Positions 60,584-64,000 of a stretch of DNA of 64,000 bases are shown here, one piece after another (position 1 is the first letter of the stretch; the number at the start of each line of letters is the position of its first letter). A program made the translations under genes and the position numbers. Below the pieces are notes generated by a model, which saw only the letters and a program-made list of their open reading frames with translations, ran no database searches and was not told the DNA's origin. The DNA is taken from contig CAZWSX010000002.1 of NCBI GenBank assembly GCA_964636985.1, positions 386,315-450,314 on the forward strand. The letters are read 5' to 3'. Source of the DNA: CAZWSX01 sp964636985 (GTDB lineage Bacteria > Planctomycetota > Planctomycetia > Pirellulales > Pirellulaceae).

Positions 60584-60981
60584 ACGACTCCGGCACGATT
60601 TGCGGCTGGTCGAAAGTCACGACGACTACCGGCAGCGGCAAGTTTGCCCAGACCAATGTTTACAACCTCCCGATGCGCTACACGACCTCTCTGCAGACGT
60701 TGTCTGGTGGGCTCGATGGCGACTTTGCGAGCTGCATCAATTCCTCGGGCGATGTCGTGACGTCGTGGGACCGACTCTACAGCGACTTGTGGGGCTTCCG
60801 CACGATCAACAGCCTGATTGACCCCGCAGACCCCAACGCGGCGGCGTGGAATAGCCAATCCAACCTCTTCTGCACCGGGCTGAACGATCGCGACGCGACA
60901 AAGTGCGGCCAGGTGATGGGGTCCATCTGGTGGGCGGACGGCACGGAAAAGTTTTTCCTGTTGACGCCGACGAGTCCGTAA
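60511..60981 (+). pseudogene. Fragment of a HAF-repeat extracellular protein gene, out of frame with the kinase
   Basis: In a different frame from the kinase, translation from 60511 gives PYRWTRGKGFEYLTQLGT, then YDMNDSGTICGWSK. This matches the HAF repeat pattern (RWT.G.G...LG.LGG....INxSGxIVGWS) of secreted beta-propeller-like proteins. It continues with another diverged unit (SGGLDGDFASCINSSGDVVT) to a stop at 60981. There is no start before the similarity begins: the frame opens after a TGA at 60463. The only ATG is at 60580, overlapping the kinase stop as ATGA, which would give a 133-residue product lacking half the first repeat and any signal peptide. I read it as a remnant, though coupled translation of the short product is possible. 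Confidence 0.6.
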
Positions 60982-61163
60982 CACGGCCACACCGGTCCCT
61001 GAATCCAGCACGCTGCCTAGGGGTGATTAGCCTCCTTGCTCCGGCACTGCGGCGTCGAAAGGCTTAGGTCGTTAGGGATGGCGGTTTCCCACCGCTGACC
61101 GCGCGTTTTACGGATGGCTCGCGTGCTTAAACGTACGCAAGCTTGGCGCAAAAACCAAAGAGT

Positions 61164-61192
61164 CCCCCAACCGTCGTTCAGGCCGTTGGGGG
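61164..61192. terminator. G/C-rich stem-loop between HAF fragment and STAS gene
   Basis: CCCCCAAC (61164-61171) pairs with GTTGGGGG (61185-61192) around a 13-nt loop. It could end transcription from the kinase side. No T-run follows. The CCCCC/GGGGG core recalls the hairpins at 28809-28973. Confidence 0.35.
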
Positions 61193-61342
61193 GCTGATGC
61201 AGCAACGTCACAGCGCAAATTCGACTCCCGGCATTAATCCGCCGCTATTCACCTGGATCGCCTCATGTGGCCGTCCATGGCATCAGCTTCGCTTACAATG
61301 AAGTGGAGTTGCCACTGCGACGCTAAGCCGGGAGCGATGACC

Positions 61343-61879
61343 ATGGTCGATGTCGTGCGCGTTAGTCAGTATGGGCCCAAGCTGGAGTTGCAGGTCCAGG
61401 GCCGCGGCAACATGCAGCAATGCCTCGCCATGCGAAAATGGGTCGAACAACGAATCGTCGGAGGCTGCAAGAGCGTTTGGATCGATCTGAGCCGGGCGAC
61501 GCATCTGGATAGCACATTCGTCGGCACGCTGCTCATTCTTAACCGGCGGCTTATCGCGACGGGCGGCGAGCGGATCGTCCTGGCGGCACCTTCTGCGATG
61601 TGCGCGACCGTCATGGCGCAGATGCACGTGCAGAACCAATTCGTCATCTCAAACGATCCACCAGAGCCACGGCAGTGGCAGAATGAACTGGGCGTCGAGG
61701 CGAATACGCTCTCGTCGGACGGCTTTAAGCGAAACGTCGCGGATGCCCATCGCGAATTGGCTGACCTGGGCGGACCAGCGTCAGACCAGTTTCGCGGTCT
61801 GGCCGCCCAGATGGCGAAGGAGCTAAAGCCCTCACCTGAAACGCCCGGTTCGTTGGACGATACGCTTAAGTTTGGCTAA
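61343..61879 (+). CDS. STAS-domain protein (anti-sigma factor antagonist-like)
   Basis: The 178-residue cytoplasmic protein carries a STAS domain at about 5-105. The key strand-helix segment is VWIDLSRATHLDSTFVGTLL near 50-69, where the Ser in DSTFVG sits at the phosphorylation position of SpoIIAA-like antagonists. The last 70 residues are helical and charged, without a known domain. Such proteins bind an anti-sigma kinase and free a sigma factor, or relay signals in partner-switching systems. No RsbW-like kinase or PP2C phosphatase gene is seen close by. ATG 61343 lies 8 bp after GGGAG (61330-61334); an ATG at 61337 is too close to it. Confidence 0.8.
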   Translation: MVDVVRVSQYGPKLELQVQGRGNMQQCLAMRKWVEQRIVGGCKSVWIDLSRATHLDSTFVGTLLILNRRLIATGGERIVLAAPSAMCATVMAQMHVQNQFVISNDPPEPRQWQNELGVEANTLSSDGFKRNVADAHRELADLGGPASDQFRGLAAQMAKELKPSPETPGSLDDTLKFG

Positions 61880-62088
61880 CGGTGCCAGTCGCGCCGCGGA
61901 CCTATAGCACCGGTGGTGGTTTCACCGCCAAGGTAATCTGTTTCGGATAAGCCGAACCTCACGATGCTAAGTCGCTGCCACGCGACAGACTCCGTCTTTT
62001 GATCACGGCCGGTTGCATTCTGGGTCGAAATTAGCTCAGTACGGAAGGCGCACCCCAGGACGTCGCGCCCTCTCGGTGACGATTAGGC

Positions 62089-63879
62089 ATGGATTGCCGG
62101 GCCAGCGCGCACCCCCTGCCTAATGTGATCAACCTCTCGGTACGTCGAAGAATCCTCGCGATTCTATTGGCCATTTGGCTCTGCCCGCTGTGGGGCTGCG
62201 CGAGTGCGCGCGTCTGCTGGCCGGCACCCAGCTTCGCCACGCCAGACTTCACGGCACGCGGCGCCGGCCATAGCGAACCAATCTTGCAGCGCGCGGAAAT
62301 CTATTACGCTTTAGCCAGCGAATCCGAAGAGGCTGGGCTTTCCTGTTGTGTCGAACAGTACTTTGAAGCGGCTCTGCTGACTGCGCCAACCAGCCATCCT
62401 CAGTGGCACGAGCCGCGCCTCTGCGCCTTGCACCAATCGTCTCTCGCAAAACTGGTGGCATGCGGCCAGCATTTCAACCTCCTTGACCCGCGGCACGGCC
62501 TCAAGCTTGTCCGAGATGGTGAAGAGTACGTAATCCCGATAACCCATCGCGGATTTGCCTGGGATCAGGACGATTTCCAGCACCTGATTTTGGTTCCCGA
62601 TTACTCGGTTGCGTCGCTGCCGCACATTTATCGCTGCCCCGGAATAGGCGTTCCACTCCTGGTGGCGAGCGGGCGGTGCCGCTCGAATCCCCATCTGGAT
62701 AAGTGCGCCGTCTTCCCTGCCACGATGCTCCTCCGGGTAGCCTCGTCCGGGGATGAGGCTTCGCCGGAAGACGAGCTTGCCGCTGGATGCAGTTGCTCAC
62801 TTGAGCTTTGCGATCCGTATCGCGTCGATACCGTCCCCGTCAACGGACGAGCCGAACGATTGGCCAAAGATCTCTCGTCTTCGATTGCCTATCGCCTGCG
62901 CGACAACCAGACCACCATTTTCAGCGAGTTTCTTAATCCGGGTGCGTCCGAGGACGACACCCGCCTGGTCATGCTGGAGCCTTACCAACCGGGAAAGATC
63001 CCTGTCGTCCTGATTCACGGCTTGTTGTCTGACGCCCTCACCTGGTCGGAAATGGTGAACGAACTGCGGGCCACAAAGGGGTTCAACGAAAGGTTCCAGA
63101 TCTGGACTTTTCAGTATCCGACGGGACAACCCTTTGTGACGAGCGCCGCTCGCTTGCGAAGGAACCTGGCGCTCACGCGGCAACGTGTGGACCCACTGGG
63201 GCAGGACCCGCAGCTTTCCAATATGGTGCTAGTGGGGCACAGTATGGGCGGACTGATTGCCAAGATGCAGGTCGCTTGTAGCGGGTCACAGCTGTGGGCT
63301 TCGGTTGCGAATCGTCCTCTGGAAGAGCTGAACGTGACGTCGGAGATGGAACAGATCCTGGCGCCGGCTTTCTTTTTCGAACCATCGCCGCACGTTTCTC
63401 GCGTCGTCTTCATTGGCACACCGCATCAGGGATCGGTGTTCGCGCGGAGGCCGGTCGGGCGAATGGCCTCGTTGATGGTTTCGCCCCCGTCTGATCGCGA
63501 GGAACTGTACCGCCAAATGATCGATAGCAACCCGGGCGTGTTCAGCGACGAGGTCTCCAGGCGCATTCCTTCCAGCATCGACATGCTCGAACCAGACAGC
63601 AAACTACTCAAAGCGATCAATCGCCTGCCTATCACCGAGCGGGTCCGAATGCATTCGATCATCGGCGACAGCGGATGGACTCTCGGGTATGGACCGTCGG
63701 ACGGAGTTGTTCCCGTTTCGAGCGCCCATTTCCCCAAAGCCGACTCGCAGCAATTTGTCGCCGAACGCCACGGCAAACTTCACAAAAACGTCGACACAAT
63801 CAGCCAGGTGCTCGCAATCTTAAAGGACCACCTGAGCGAGCCTGGTAAGCTAATCACGATCGACCAGGATGTTCGTTAA
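62089..63879 (+). CDS. Lipoprotein alpha/beta hydrolase (lipase/PGAP1-like)
   Basis: The 596-residue protein has an N-terminal signal with a lipobox-like ending (LCPLWGC, Cys37), suggesting a lipoprotein. Residues 45-290 form a domain I do not recognise, with about ten Cys. The alpha/beta-hydrolase part begins with VVLIHGLLSDALTW near 306, the oxyanion strand. The nucleophile elbow is VGHSMGG at about 381-387. The acid is probably in GPSDGVVP near 538 and the His in ERHGKLHKN near 562, giving a full triad. Relatives include lipases and PGAP1-like deacylases; the substrate is unknown. The ATG at 62089 lacks a good ribosome site, and an in-frame GTG near 62128 just before the hydrophobic segment is an alternative. 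Confidence 0.8.
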   Translation: MDCRASAHPLPNVINLSVRRRILAILLAIWLCPLWGCASARVCWPAPSFATPDFTARGAGHSEPILQRAEIYYALASESEEAGLSCCVEQYFEAALLTAPTSHPQWHEPRLCALHQSSLAKLVACGQHFNLLDPRHGLKLVRDGEEYVIPITHRGFAWDQDDFQHLILVPDYSVASLPHIYRCPGIGVPLLVASGRCRSNPHLDKCAVFPATMLLRVASSGDEASPEDELAAGCSCSLELCDPYRVDTVPVNGRAERLAKDLSSSIAYRLRDNQTTIFSEFLNPGASEDDTRLVMLEPYQPGKIPVVLIHGLLSDALTWSEMVNELRATKGFNERFQIWTFQYPTGQPFVTSAARLRRNLALTRQRVDPLGQDPQLSNMVLVGHSMGGLIAKMQVACSGSQLWASVANRPLEELNVTSEMEQILAPAFFFEPSPHVSRVVFIGTPHQGSVFARRPVGRMASLMVSPPSDREELYRQMIDSNPGVFSDEVSRRIPSSIDMLEPDSKLLKAINRLPITERVRMHSIIGDSGWTLGYGPSDGVVPVSSAHFPKADSQQFVAERHGKLHKNVDTISQVLAILKDHLSEPGKLITIDQDVR

Positions 63880-64000
63880 GACTTGGCGGAAGGCTAACTT
63901 GCAGTCGCCGGCCGCGCCCGGTAGTTCGCGGGGAGTAGTACTCACCCCCCGCTTTCGAGACAATCTTTGGCGTCACATTTCTTTCGTTTGAACGCTTAAA

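Overview
The window looks like a chromosomal segment of a Planctomycetota bacterium, probably of the Pirellulales type. The grounds are an ECF sigma factor next to a Ser/Thr kinase, several very large kinases with one membrane helix, a 2810-residue surface protein whose N-terminus carries the planctomycete LEPR-XLL-like signature (here GLEDRRVMA), a caspase-like domain, and GC-rich DNA with few operons. I saw no rRNA, tRNA, CRISPR array, insertion sequence or prophage. The organism is inferred from gene content only.

Layout. 1-1140: the start of a divergent phosphoglycerate-kinase-like gene (minus strand, cut by the window edge) and a histidine-phosphatase gene. 1256-10539 (minus): three tandem, translationally coupled Clp/ClpB-like double-AAA+ ATPases. 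In two of them the first Walker B is degenerate, and the two larger ones end in regions that resemble peptide-chain-release-factor domains without GGQ. 10715-12623 (minus): a secreted alpha/beta hydrolase and a SAM methyltransferase. 13164-16082: a zinc-finger / Ser-Thr kinase / FGE-like fusion. 16658-26944 (plus): a trehalose/alpha-glucan operon of treS, an oligo-1,6-glucosidase, an alpha-glucosidase, treZ and treY. Maltose could be isomerised to trehalose (TreS), maltodextrin ends converted and released as trehalose (TreY then TreZ), and small gluco-oligosaccharides hydrolysed by the other two. 27151-28718: a bile-acid:Na+ symporter-like and an EamA-like transporter, followed by three G/C-rich hairpins.

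29293-53259 is the most unusual part. It holds an unrecognised membrane protein, a 1681-residue membrane protein joining a caspase-like domain (His177/Cys243) to a von Willebrand A domain with an intact MIDAS, the 2810-residue repeat protein, an 1801-residue Ser/Thr kinase, a short IcmF/TssM-like protein with a ruined Walker A, and a DotU/TssL-like protein. DotU, IcmF, a kinase and (20 kb away) Clp ATPases recall the membrane complex and accessory parts of type VI secretion. No TssB/C, Hcp, VgrG, TssE/F/G/K or baseplate gene is visible here. I propose a derived, non-canonical DotU/IcmF membrane system as the candidate undescribed system; this is inference.

53622-63879 (plus): a secreted proline/alanine-rich protein, a TonB-dependent receptor, an ECF sigma factor, a Ser/Thr kinase whose 3' end runs out of frame into a HAF-repeat gene fragment, a STAS-domain protein and a lipoprotein alpha/beta hydrolase.
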